From Penium margaritaceum (Eukaryota > Streptophyta > Zygnematophyceae > Desmidiales > Peniaceae): a stretch of 64,000 nt of DNA. The notes beneath the pieces were generated by a model. It made no database searches, was not told where the DNA came from, and was given only the letters and a program-made list of their open reading frames with translations. This document shows, in pieces, positions 12,298 through 22,843 of this stretch. A program made the position numbers and the translations under genes. Every line of letters begins with the position of its first letter. Within the stretch, counting starts at the first letter, position 1. The stretch lies in contig SZWC01007284.1 in NCBI GenBank assembly GCA_023375785.1, positions 4,420 through 68,419 of the forward strand, written 5' to 3'.

Positions 12298-13744
12298 ATG
12301 GCTCCTCTTGGGGCGCGAGCTGCGTCCCCTGTCCTCCTGCTAGCCGCGCTCGTGCTTCTAGGGCTGACGGCGGCTCTGCCCGCCTCCCTTGCCGTGGTGA
12401 TGCTCACTAGCCCCCCGCCCAGGCCGCCGCCTCCCAGAGTCGCGTCGCCCAGGCCGCCGCCTCCCAGAGTCGCGTCGCCTAGGCCGCCGCCTCCCAGAGT
12501 CGCGTCGCCCAGACCGCCGCCTCCCAGAGTCGCGTCTCCCAGGCCGCCGCCTCCCAGAGTCGCGTCGCCCAGGCCGCCGCCTCCCAGAGTCACGTCGCCC
12601 AGGCCGCCGCCTCCCAGAGTCGCGTCGCCCAGGCCGCCGCCTCCCAGAGTCGCGTCGCCTAGGCCCCCGCCACCGAGCCCTGTGCCCAACAATCCTCCGC
12701 CTGTCCCTCCATCTCCCCCCCCTCCTTCTCCTCCCCCTCCCTCTCCTCCCCCTCCCTCTTCTCCCCCTCCCCCTCCCTCACCTCCCCCTCTCCCTCCCTC
12801 TTCCCCCCCTCCCTCTCCTCCTTCCGCACCGCTGCTGCCCCCTTCGCGCGCGGGCGCCCCTCCGACCCCGGCCTGCACCAAGACAGTCACCTTCGGCGGC
12901 GAGCAGGTGACCCGTGCCCTCTGCGCGGACGTGGTAGCTCAGTACTCCGTCTTCTGGACGCTGACCAACGACACGCTCTCTCTCCTCGTCCGCGTGTCGC
13001 CTTCCGTAGCGGGCGGCTGGACCGCCTTTGGGATCTCCCCCAACTGCTGGATGATTGGGTCTGACGTCATCATTGCGTACAGCAACGCAGAAGATTCGTC
13101 AAAGGTGGGCGCTACTTGCGTTCTTTTTTTTTTTCCGCATTATTGTTTCGTCTTTGATCAGCCGGACTCTGAACTCTGACAAGCATTCGTGCGCGAAAGC
13201 GACAGCGAGGGCGGGGGCGGAGGCAAAGGTGAGAGAAAATGTGAGAGCAAAAGCTGAGAGCAAAGGTGAGACTTGGATGCAAACGTTTGCAAACGTTGTA
13301 CACGCACGCTTACATGTCTAAAGTACAAGCATCATGGGCCCCCCTTGCATCGATGAGCTGAGAAAGGCGTGAACACGTTAAAAATAACTTTCCCGCTGGA
13401 ATGTGCGACGGCTCACCCTTTTGCAGGTCAACATCGGTGCCTTCAGCCTCGTGTCCAAGGTGCCAGGCGAGGTCATGAAGCCGCTGTCCGACTCGGGGAG
13501 CTTCTCGCTTACCAGCAGCCCGGCCTTGGAGGTGACGCAAGGGCCCCTCGACTCGCTGCCCACGTACACATGGACGGCCGATCTGAAGCTCAGCGCTGCC
13601 ACAATGCAGAGGATCGCGCAGCGCACCAACCGCGTCGCCATTGCGAAGGGTCCTGCGCTGTCGGCGGCGCAATTTGCCGCGTCACCTGTCCCTGGCTTCA
13701 GCAAGCACACGACCACCTTCTGGCGCAGATGGAACTTCTTCTGA
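12298..13744 (+). CDS. secreted proline-rich protein with C-terminal DOMON domain (2 exons)
   Basis: Predicted coding sequence joins 12298-13104 and 13427-13744, giving 374 residues ending at TGA. The ATG at 12298 is chosen because it opens a clean signal peptide (residues 1 to about 34: short basic start, Leu/Ala-rich core); an in-frame TTG 24 bases upstream is not a plausible eukaryotic start. Residues 42-121 are eight copies of RPPPPRVASP. About 122-190 is SPPPP-rich, as in hydroxyproline-rich wall glycoproteins. From Cys193 the sequence matches a DOMON domain, with an FWTL strand and the GGWTAFGIS...GSDVIIAY signature. The domain is split by a 322-bp phase-0 intron (GT at 13105, AG at 13426). 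No b561 or other membrane domain follows. DOMON domains bind haem or sugars; here I infer an extracellular matrix protein of unknown ligand. It is the only apparently intact gene in the window. Confidence 0.78.
12421..12660 (+). repeat. eight 30-bp repeats encoding RPPPPRVASP
   Basis: Eight in-phase 30-bp units with only a few substitutions (one unit encodes T for A; several changes are silent). A ninth, partial unit starts at 12661 and leads into the SPPPP region. The near-identity suggests recent expansion or ongoing homogenisation. Confidence 0.95.
13105..13426 (+). other. intron of the DOMON gene
   Basis: Donor AAG|GTGGGC and acceptor CCCTTTTGCAG|GTC, phase 0, restoring the DOMON frame on both sides. 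The intron holds purine-rich GTGAGAG/AAAGG repeats (about 13228-13270) and the palindrome CAAACGTTTG near 13280. Reading through it instead gives a stop at 13179. Confidence 0.8.
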
Positions 13745-13955
13745 CGGTCTGATCGGCATGCCATGGCCTGGTCATAACGGAAGGAAAAGCTGAAGATGGA
13801 GTAGTTGGAGGGTATGGGGAATGGGAGGGCGCCTCCGCTAGTATTGCCACGTCAGCCATCTGGGACGTTGGAGGTGATGGCCGGTCACCAAATCAGCCTG
13901 CTTCTGAGACCCCTTGCTGAAATCTCATCGTGAATGCTGTAGTCGTTGTCGATGT
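13745..13955. other. 3' flank of the DOMON gene
   Basis: Probably 3' untranslated and terminator sequence. No canonical AATAAA was seen in this interval. Confidence 0.3.
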
Positions 13956-14350
13956 GTATTCTTCATCGCTGTTGCTGCTACTGCCACCATTGCTTTTGTC
14001 GTCGTGGTCGTCCTAGTCGTCGTGGTGGTTGTCATTGTCATCATCCTCTTCCTCGTCATTGCCTTCATTGTCTTCGTTATCATCATTGTTGTCCCTTTCC
14101 TTATTTCATCTTGTCCTTGTCTTCCTTGTCACCGTCATTGTTGTTGCTGTCATCGTCTTCCTCATCGTTGTAATCATCTTCGTCCTCCTTGTTGTCATTG
14201 CCATTGTTGTCGTCATCTTCATTGTCTTTTTCCGCTTCGTCATTGTCGTTGTTTTCATCTTCTTCGTCGTCGTTGTTGTCCTTGGTTTCATCGTCGTTGT
14301 CGTTGCCGTTGTCCTCGTCATCATGGCCACCGCCACCGCCACCGGTGGTC
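13956..14350 (+). repeat. GTC/ATC/TTC trinucleotide repeat tract
   Basis: An imperfect trinucleotide microsatellite of GTC, GTT, ATC and TTC units spanning nearly 400 bp. It gives long V/I/F- or S/L-rich frames on the plus strand and D/N/E/K-rich ones on the minus strand, none of them convincing as proteins. Confidence 0.85.
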
Positions 14351-14702
14351 TTTGGCATTGATCTTCAGCTAAGGTTGAGTTTTCTTCCAGCGGTCAAGAG
14401 CATTCTCCAAGAAAACCATGTGGGGAGCAGCTTCAGGAATCACGTAGGAAAAGGTGGAGGAATCTCAAGAATGACATGCGATGATAAATAGAATGATACC
14501 GAGTATTGTTAAAAGAACATGTGGGGAGCATCTTCAAGAATCATGTTAACGAGGAAAACCTCAAGGGAGATCTGGTGATTGATGTCAAGATTGCGACTAC
14601 AAGTCTGACGTTCATTCAACCATCTAAGCTACTTTCCTTCCTCGTCGAACCCTGTCAAGGAGACAGTAGACCAATGGCCTAGAGCCACCTAAAGCACCTA
14701 GA

Positions 14703-14794
14703 GCAAGTACATCATGTACTTGCGTATGGGTCTACACTGGCAGCCTACCAGCCATGTACTGTACATGGCAGGTAGGCTGCCAGTGTAGACCCAT
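14703..14794. repeat. near-perfect palindrome with 34-bp arms plus a second small hairpin
   Basis: Arms 14726-14759 and 14761-14794 are reverse complements with a single mismatch and one central base. Immediately before, 14702-14722 is another palindrome (GCAAGTACAT and its complement around one base). The structure could extrude as a cruciform or, if transcribed, fold into a miRNA-precursor-like hairpin. It may be a fold-back element. Confidence 0.85.
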
Positions 14795-16185
14795 CTGCAA
14801 GCTGGTTGGCTAGGCTGGGAAATAACTTTGAACCTGAGACATTGTGCACATTAGTTATCAAATCAAGCCTAATATCAACCGTGAAGTTTTGGTCTTTCAA
14901 TGAAAGGTGGAAACTCTTGGCAATGACTCATTGCTGTTGTCAGGTTTGTTCCCCTTGTGTGTTGGGTCAAGCACCGCCAGTTCAGGGACGGCTGGCTTTG
15001 AGTCCCTTCCGGCAGCTGACAAAGACCACATGGACAATCTGGGGCAGGCAAGATTACCTTTTTATTTCTCGTGGTGCCAGAACATTGGTGTTAGCAAGGC
15101 ATACTCTAGCGCTGTGGGTGGTATGAGGGAATGAGAGGGAACAGGTAACGTGCAAGAGAGCATGCATGGAGTTACAAGAGTGTAGATGCCATGGATCCGA
15201 GAGCTTGCAGAGAGCTTGTAGACAGTCACGTTACAGGAGAGGCAAGGTGAGAGACGATATTCCTTTGATTGGACAAGCAACAAGCTAGCATGAGATCGTG
15301 AGGTTCGTCCACCAAAATTCAAGCCCCACACTCACGAACCATTTTTCCTCAGAGTCTGCTACCGGGAAACTCTTGCGCTGTTTTTCCTAAAGGGTCACAC
15401 CCCGGTTAGCCCTAAACTCAAAGCAAGCAGCACCCCCCCTAGAAACTGCTAGGAAGCTTTCTAGCTTTGATGCTGCTGACGTGGCGACACAGACCAATCA
15501 GCTGGCGCACTAGCAAGCAAGTAGGTGCAAGAAATAACAAGAGTTAGGCTAGGGAGACGCGCAAAGTCTCATAAGCTCCAATAGCTTAGTAATGAAGAGA
15601 GAGATGACAACTAACAAGTACACATCATAAATACCTACCGCGGCGCATGGCGGGTGACGCACACGGTCGTGTTAGTTTGTCATAAAACCAGCCCAAAACC
15701 ACTGTTTTGGCCGTAACTCTGCACACATGCATCCAAGCGCAACACTGTTTGAACCTAGGGATGTAGAATCTCGAGATGGATGCTACGACTCATGTCGAGG
15801 TCTGGCACTGATGAATGGATACACAATGTAAAACATGCAAGTCGGGCTGAAGACCCAGTCCACCGAGAAAACTCTAGCGACCACAGAAAAACTACAGAGC
15901 ACTCTAGCAAGCACTCGGGACGTGCTGGCAGCTGCCAGGCAGCTGCGGGTGGGTCGAGCCACCACTCGTCTATCCTCAAACGCTAGCTGGGTCCGCATCA
16001 AGGATCTGCACAAGTATGGACACTGCTGAGTAGGCATAGTAAGCTGTACAAACAGACACAAACGACTCACATCACAACCCCCCATGACCCGATGGTACGC
16101 ATGTCCATATGCGTGCAAAACTAACACATGTGCATAATGAGATGCTGAATAGTCCATACTCACAAATCTCTCAGCCACTCTCAGG
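14795..16185. other. no gene recognised; may include the 3' LTR of copia A
   Basis: No coding similarity was seen. The stretch lies directly downstream, in minus-strand sense, of the end of copia A's RNase H, so its 3' LTR should lie here. I could not fix LTR ends because no second copy exists in the window. Confidence 0.3.
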
Positions 16186-16189
16186 CAAG

Positions 16190-16890
16190 GGGTGAAGCCT
16201 GAGAGAACGATCGGCCACCATGAACTTTCAGCGTGCTAGTGCCTTGGTCAGGAAGTCAGCCCGCTACATGTCTGTGCCAACCCAGATGACGGTGATCACA
16301 TGTTGCTCCATAAGATCACGCACAAAGTGATGCTGAACAACAATGTGCTTCGTGCGTGCATGTAACACACCACAGTTCTCTATGATGGCAAGAGCATTCT
16401 AGTCGTCATAACACAGAATGATGCAAGGAACAGACTGACACAACTCACGGAAAAGATAACGTAGCACACCACCTCAATATTCCCAGGCCCCAGCGTAACA
16501 AACTCAACCTCTAATGAGATATGTGCGATACATCCTTGCTTGCCGCTACGCCACGACATAGTGGTGCCACCCAACAAGAACACGTAACCTGTCTGACTGC
16601 GCTCGTCAGGGCTCCACGCCCAGTCATTATTTTGTGTAACCATCGACAACCACCGAACACTGCCGTCGAAAGCACTGTCCGAGGTACAGTGTAAAGGCAA
16701 CGTACCACACCACTCGTAGAGCCGCGTGAAGGGCTGTCGCCCGAGGACACTGAGGGAAATGTACAAGAAGGTTGACAGAGAAGGTAATGTGAGGTCGTGT
16801 GGTAGTGGCTAGGTTCATCAAAGAGCCAATCAGGTGCAAAAACAGGGTCACGTCCACTGTCTCCCCAAGCTGTGCTGGATCATCCACCTT
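16190..16890 (-). pseudogene. copia A RNase H remnant
   Basis: Contains the tail of RT and the RNase H domain in at least three frames, including SDERSQTGYVFLLGG-type and AEYV-type segments. It ends in a typical copia C-terminus: HIVVQHHFVRDL, then RADFLTKAL at about 16220-16245. Frameshifts lie near 16630-16760 and 16400. Not functional. Confidence 0.75.
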
Positions 16891-17890
16891 CAGAGCATCC
16901 TATCCGTCAGGTATAAGAGGGGTGGAGGTTGTGGGAATTCCACCAAGGAGGTCAGTAAATTGTTCCCCCATAATGCGGGCGTAACATTCTTGATGTAGCA
17001 AGAGTGTCCATCGCTGATGATCACGTATGATCTCCATCCCACGAAATGCAGTTGCAGGACCAAGATCCTTCATCATGTAGGCAGCCTGACCTACCTTGGC
17101 CTTTATGATCCTTCATCACAAAGGACTGCCTTGGCCTCCTTTGTAGCCTTCGTAGAAGGAGACGCAATCAGAAGGCCGTCCACGCAGACCAGGATGACGA
17201 TGAAGCTCTCAGCTGTCCGTCTAAGAAAGAGGGATGGGTCGGCATCACTCTGCACGTAACCGGCACGTGTTAGTGTGTTGGTGATCAGCACCTGGGTGAC
17301 TGTTTCAAGCCATAGAAGTCCTTGCGTAAGTGCCAGACCTTGACACCGACCTCAAATCCAGGTGGTTGGGGCATGTAGATCTCCTCTAAGGTGCCATGGA
17401 GGATTACGTTGTTCACATCCATTTGGTGCAGCTCCCATTCGTGGTGAGAAACAACCACGAACACAATGCGAGCGGCGGTCATGCAGCCAACAGGTGTGAA
17501 GGTGTCAGTGAAATCTACACACTCAACCTGTGAAAACCCCTTGGCTTTCAAGCGATCCTTGTAGCGATCCAGTGTGCCATCAGGCTTCACCTTCTTACAA
17601 AAGACCCACTTGTCTTGTACAACCTTCTGCCCAGGTGGGAGTCCGACAAGCTCATGGACACCATGCTCATGGATGACTCTTAGCTCGTCCTCACAAGAAG
17701 CACACCACAACTGTGTATCATCAGGCGAGAGTGCCTTCTTCAATGTGTCTGGATCAGGTGTCGTCGCGGGAGAACTCCGGGTGGCTAAGACACACACCTC
17801 CGGAGTTAGTCTGACCACAACAAAGTCGGCTACATCATCGCAAGCGACAGAGAACTCTCGGGAAACTGAGTCATGACCAATAGGGCACAC
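16891..17890 (-). pseudogene. copia A reverse transcriptase remnant
   Basis: Matches the RVT_2 family: DKWVFCKKVKPDGTLDRYK, RLKAKGFSQV, then HQMDVNN and the YGLKQSP motif. The catalytic YVDD box reads CVDG at 17175-17186, so Tyr and the second Asp are lost. A frameshift separates 17285-17890 from 17103-17291. Confidence 0.85.
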
Positions 17891-18620
17891 TGGATGAACC
17901 TCTTTATATTCTACCTGGACACCTGGACCAAGGGCTTGTGTGCCAGGGCCGCTACTCTAAACACCACGAGTGGAGCGTTTAGGTGCCAAGTGAACTGTCG
18001 GCTGAGCCCGGGAGGCTAGTGGTCGAAGACAACCAGTGGGCTCACGAGAGTAGCCCAAAGCTGAGGTGCTCACCTCTAGCTATGTAGCAACTGGCTGTTC
18101 CACAACCACAGGGACTTTAGGCTTGCTCAGAAGGAGAGAGGATACATGGCTTTCAAACAAAGGTGCTTGCTGGCTCGTGCACCCGGGAGGCAGGTGTAGA
18201 CAGAGGACGAGGTGTGACTGAGGAGAGTTTCAAAGGCACGAGACAAGGTGTGCCAGAGAAAACTAGCCTAGGCACTGAAGTGGGTGTGCTAGAAGGAAAT
18301 GACACTGGCATGCGAGCTGGTGTGGTAGAAGGGAGTAAGACTGGCACGAGAGCAGGTGTACCAAAAGGTACTGAGATGGCATGGGAGCAGGTGTGCCAGA
18401 AGGGACTGAGGCTGGCACGGGATCAGGTGTGCTAGAGGGGACTAAGACTGGCACGTGATCAAGGCCACTGGACGAGGCTATTGGACTGACACGTATCATG
18501 GCCGGATTGTCATCAGCCAAAGACCGGACCACAGTTGAAGAGGCCCGGACAGACCCTTCTGTAGGTCTAGACTCCCCCATCTGCTGGAAAGCCACACAAG
18601 TGGGACCATGGTCAGCGGTT
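17891..18620 (-). pseudogene. copia A integrase-RT linker, proline-rich
   Basis: The spacer between integrase and RT is expanded by a proline/serine/threonine-rich minisatellite (see 18247-18460). Outside the repeat it has no recognised domain, as is usual for this region of copia polyproteins. Confidence 0.6.
18247..18460 (-). repeat. 36-bp coding minisatellite in copia A, six copies
   Basis: Units begin at 18247, 18283, 18319, 18355, 18390 and 18426, so the period is 36 bp with one 35-bp step. Read on the minus strand each unit gives 12 residues of the form VPSSTPDPVPAS. The 35-bp step shifts the frame, so two frames carry the repeat. Confidence 0.85.
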
Positions 18621-19560
18621 AGCGACATAATGCTAGATAGGCTGCGGTAGGTGAGAGCCTCAAAGAAGAGAACTTCTCAAGACTCGACGATGCGATGACA
18701 ACCGGGGTCCCAAGAGCGCCAGGCCTTTGAATGTGGGGAAATACGGAGGAAGGGACACACGCAACCCCAAGGTGAGACCTTGGACCCCTGTTGGTCCTCG
18801 GTGTACTAGACACATGCTAAGGACCCCCAAACACAAGTAAGACGGAGGTCAGCACAATGGTCAAATCACAATTTGTACGTCGTGACATGGTCCAGAAGAA
18901 GACCGTGTGGTAGGCGGTTCCAGACCCACATGATATAGGAAAACCCTTCAAAGGCAAAGGACTCTGGAAGATTTCACTTAGGTTGCATGGCGCAGACCGC
19001 ATCCTCCATGATGCAATTCCAGCGCTCAGATACCCCACTCTAGTATGGTGTAGCAGGGGCAAAGAGCTGGTAGAAAGTATGACACTCTACAATGAAGGTG
19101 TTTATCTTGCCTTAGAACTCACCACCACAATACGAGCAGAACGTGTGGAGGATCTGACGAGACTGGCGCTCAGCCATCACCTGCCACAGGAAAAATGCCA
19201 GGGCGGCATCACTCTTGTGGCGGAGGCCGTAGAGCCACCTCATCTGGTTAAATTCATCACCCAGGGTGGGGACATATTGCCCCTGATCTAAGAGAGATTC
19301 AACAGGGAGGGGGCCGAGAAGGTCCGAGTGGACCAACTCAATCGGTCGTAGTTTCCGGGAAGTGGAGTCAGGATAATTGCAGTGATGCATCTTGCCTTGA
19401 GTGCACAAGAGACAGTCGATCTTGGGCAACTTCTCAAAGGAAGCCGCGTCAAGACTGAGGGCTGGCTGGGTCCAAATGATCTTGGACAAAGTGTCCAAGA
19501 TCACATGGCAAAGGCGGCAATGCAACAAACAATGGTGTTCTCGAGAGAGAACACCAGTGA
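18621..19560 (-). pseudogene. copia A GAG-pre-integrase and integrase remnant
   Basis: The segment includes a CLLCTQGK cysteine pair, ELVHSDLLGPLP with the first catalytic Asp intact, and the C-terminal VGYLSAGIASWRM-like region. At the second catalytic site the expected S/T-D-x-GGEF reads CSYCGGEF, so that Asp is replaced by Tyr. Several frameshifts. Confidence 0.75.
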
Positions 19561-19960
19561 CAAAAACACGTGCAGATGCAGAGGAAGGAGAGGAGGTAGA
19601 TGGAGTGGTACGAGACCCAAGATACATGTCATTGAGAACGGAGGAACAAACAACAACTACACAAGTGTCGAGAGCAGTCACAGTGACAGAGTCATCGGAG
19701 TGCTCAACGGAGAGACCCATCGTGGAACAAGCACAAACAGAAAGAAAAATGAGCTCAAGAGCAGGGGGAAAGAGCACATCAGAAATGTACAAGGGGCCAG
19801 ATGGACCATCGAACCACACAACTTTGACTTCCTACACAGGCAATGACTGACTAGACCCCGTGCAAACACATCGAACAGATGCAATGGGACGGAGCGCAAA
19901 GAAGTCACTATGTCTACAAGTCATGTTTTACGTGGCACCAGAGTCAATGATCTAGGTGCC
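19561..19960 (-). pseudogene. copia A aspartic protease remnant
   Basis: The retropepsin active site IDSGAT is visible on the minus strand at 19934-19948, followed by a stop where Arg or Lys is expected. Downstream, in the next frame, is the VWFDGPSGPLYISDVLFPP-like segment typical of the copia protease/pre-integrase junction. Confidence 0.7.
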
Positions 19961-20472
19961 ACTCGACTCATGGCCAGCCGTTGAGACTGAACAACATGCC
20001 AGAGAATACTCCGCATTTACTCATAGGGAAGCAAAGGACTCGAGACAACGACAAACAACATGGACCTGTGACTCGTGAGGCCAGTCGGTACTGTCAGGTC
20101 CATCATCATTATGGGCCAAGTGAGCTCCCCACAAGCATCATCACGGGAAACAAACACAGTAGGAAAATCTGTCTGGGAACCACTTGGTTGTGAAAAAATA
20201 ATCGCACCTCCCTGAGTACGAAGTGTCAGCAGCTAATGAAGCTCCGCAATCATTCAATCCTGAGGGTTCATATCACCACTGCTGCCTGGTGAAGCGAATA
20301 CGTCTGCTGCAGTCTAGGGCGCAACACGAATCGTCCGTGGGTCATTGGAGGACATCTTCTGCACATGCGCCGCCTGGAGGCCATGCATGATCGGAGGCCA
20401 ATCAAGGGGCTGCTCACACTCTGTGTAGCGATGAGTGCCTATACAGTTTTAGCAGTGGACATAACTGTCAAC
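19961..20472 (-). pseudogene. copia A gag C-terminal remnant with degenerate zinc knuckle
   Basis: At about 20416-20457 the minus strand encodes C-x2-C-x3-H-x4-C, one residue short of the canonical CCHC knuckle, with a stop between the first two cysteines. The rest of gag is missing because copia B's LTR starts at 20473. Confidence 0.5.
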
Positions 20473-21118
20473 TGTTGAGCTGACCACCTCTGGCAGAGAA
20501 GCCACGAAACTGAAAAGATCACATATATTTTTACACCTTCTTCCTTCACAAAGATGTGTCATGCACCCCAAACTTAAACAGGCATACACTTCACTTTCAA
20601 GAGTACGAACACCTTAGCATTACATCTGAAGAAGAGCTCAAGTCTTCAATACACAAGAGACAATCAAGCAAGGGTTGATTGATCAGTATGCAAGACAAGT
20701 CCCTTTGTAGCTGTCCGTCCAGTCCTAGAACTCAAAAGCACATTCTTGGAAAGTGGTCTGACCCAGCCACATCACCAATGGACTTGCACTGTGGGCTTGA
20801 CACATAAGCATCATAGTGTCAAAGTGACAGACCAACCATGTAGCTTCTAAAAAGCTATGGACTTTCTTTCTTGGAAGCTTCCATAGCAACCAAGATGTTC
20901 ATGGGGCCACGATCAAATTCATGACCTCTCACTTGGCAAAATCAACAAAATGGCCAAGTGAACCACTCACCCACATGGTGTACTCACTGGTCATATCTCA
21001 CATGAGACAGAGCATAGTGGATTCACACTACAATGGATCCAAGGATCATACCTCCACAAGGGGCAAAACATTCTTGATCCATCCTACGGCACTGAACAAG
21101 GGGAAAAAATATTCAACA
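20473..21118 (-). mobile_element. 3' LTR of copia B (646 bp)
   Basis: Plus-strand edges read TGTTGAGC...ATTCAACA, giving the short terminal inverted repeat TGTTGA/TCAACA. The right edge is followed directly by a pyrimidine tract that is the complement of a polypurine tract. No second copy was available to confirm the left edge. Confidence 0.65.
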
Positions 21119-21136
21119 AATCTCTCCCTTGCACCT
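21119..21136 (-). other. polypurine tract of copia B
   Basis: On the minus strand AAGGTGCAAGGGAGAGATT lies immediately before the LTR start TGTTGAAT. It closely resembles the tracts before the LTRs at 45971 and 52081, so B is related to the E/G family. Confidence 0.75.
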
Positions 21137-21189
21137 TGCACCAGTTTCCATCATTATTCGTCATCATGTGCGTTGACCATGCCGCAAAA

Positions 21190-21690
21190 ATTGCCTGCCC
21201 TCCTGGTGGAGATCCTTGCCCAGTGGCTTTGCAAGCATGTCAGCCCGGTTCATCTTGGTACTGACATACTCAAGCTCCACTGTCTACTTGTAGACCAAGT
21301 CCCGAGCATAGTGGTAACGGATCTCGATGTGAATTGGGCACCTAGATGGGAGTGGGTTCTTGGACATGTCAATCACGCTCATGTTGTCAATCTTGATGAC
21401 TGTCACTGTTGCCTGTGGTACCTTCATCTCAGATAGCAAGCTGCGGAGCCACTACATCTCTTTACACACCTCGGCCAAGGCGATGTACTCGGCTTTAGCT
21501 GTTAAAAGAGAGGCACATTCCTACGTGTGACTCACCCAACTAACAACGCCTCCATTCAGCATACACACAAAGCCGGAGGTAGATTTCCTGTCATCCATAT
21601 TGCCTCCCCAATCAGCATCCGTGTACCACATGAGATGGAGTGACGCAGATCCAACGATCCCTCCAAACTAGAGTCCCACATTCTGCGTCC
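21190..21690 (-). pseudogene. copia B RNase H remnant
   Basis: In broken frames the minus strand carries DDRKSTSGFVCMLNGG, AEYIALAEVCKEM and a C-terminal MNRADMLAKPL, the usual copia RNase H landmarks. Stops include TAG at expected Gln or Trp positions. Confidence 0.75.
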
Positions 21691-22790
21691 CCTTAAGGTA
21701 GCGCATGATGCGCTACCTTAAGTACCTGCCAGTGTAGTAGACTAGGATTGGCCATAAACCGGCTTACATTTCCAAGAGTATGGGCTATATCTGGTCGGGT
21801 GGTGACCATGGCATACATCAGACTGCCCAGTACAGGCTGATATGGGATGCCTAGCATGTCTGTTTTCTCTGCTTTGTTGGATGGGAACATGGAGATGGAG
21901 AGCTTGCACTCTAAGCTCATGGGTGTGCTGGTAAGCTTGCAGTCAACCATGCCGTATCGTTTGAGGATGGAGTTGATGTATTTTGTCTAGTTCAGGCTGA
22001 TGGTATGTGCTGCTCTGCCATGCTTCATGGAAATTCCGAGGTGGAAGTCAAGAGGATCCATATCCTTCATCTTGAATATGCTACTCAGCTTCCCCTCGAG
22101 ATCTTCTAGCAGTTGCGTTGAAGAAGAGTTTAGAATCAGATCATTGACGTACAAGGCGACCACCATAGTCCGTTTGTCACTCTCATACACATACATTCTA
22201 TGGTCATTGTCGCAGTGCATGAAAGACTCCTTAGCCATGAATGTGTCCATCTCCTGGTACCAAAGTCTAGGCATGTGTTTTAGCCCATAGTGTGCCTTCA
22301 CCAATCTGCACACCTCGCCCTTGAGAGCATGAACCTCCTCTAGAACCTCCATCTGCACCTCCTTGTCAAGTTTTCCATAAAGGAAGGCTGTCTTGACATC
22401 CATCTCCTGGACCTCTATGTTCTTGGCAGCATCAATGGTGAACATTGACGTGATTGAGGTGAACGTCACAACAGGAGCAAAGGTTTCATCCTATTCTATG
22501 CCAGGCCGTTCAAAGAACCCTTGTGCTACCACTTGTGCCTTTTACTTGTCTATCATTCCATCCTGTTTCCTTTTTACTTTCAGCACCCACTTGGACCCTA
22601 CAACGTGAGCGCCGGCAGTTCTGTCCACCAGCAACCATGTCCCATTCTCCTCGATGGAGCTGAGTTCACTGCGAATTGCCTTATCCTGCTCAGCTTTTTC
22701 AGGTTGCGTGAGTTCCTCTACGATAGACGTTGGCTCCTCTTGAACCAGGAACGAATAGATGAAGCCTGTCCATTCACCCCTATGTGCGTC
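21691..22790 (-). pseudogene. copia B reverse transcriptase remnant
   Basis: RVT_2 domain: a VGSKWVLKVKRK start, MDVKTAFLYGKL, HYGLKHMPRLWYQEMD, and the GSLMYAMVTTRPDIAH segment near the end. The catalytic box reads YVND at 22140-22151 (second Asp position changed to Asn). Several stops interrupt the N-terminal half; 21987-22469 is open. Confidence 0.85.
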
Positions 22791-22843
22791 GTAGTGCTAA
22801 CTTTGAGACATGAACTGCTCCTTGGACCTACTGGATGTTGGTG

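Larger units (their letters stand above)
16190..20472 (-). mobile_element. copia A: decayed Ty1/copia retrotransposon
   Basis: Reading the minus strand from 20472 gives, in order, a gag C-terminus with a degenerate zinc knuckle, protease, GAG-pre-integrase, integrase, a proline-rich linker, reverse transcriptase and RNase H. That is the diagnostic copia order (integrase before RT). Many stops and frameshifts break it. Its 5' part is absent: the coding sequence stops where the LTR of copia B begins at 20473. Confidence 0.85.

Noticed and set aside
12246-12890. 214-codon Gly-rich frame antisense to the proline-rich gene
   Set aside because: It is the mirror of the CCG/CCT-rich repeat. The plus-strand reading has a signal peptide, a DOMON domain and a consistent intron, so the antisense frame is a shadow.
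13914-14372. V/I/F-rich 152-codon frame and D/N/E-rich antisense frames, possible membrane or acidic proteins
   Set aside because: The whole stretch is a degenerate GTC/ATC/TTC trinucleotide repeat; composition alone gives these frames.
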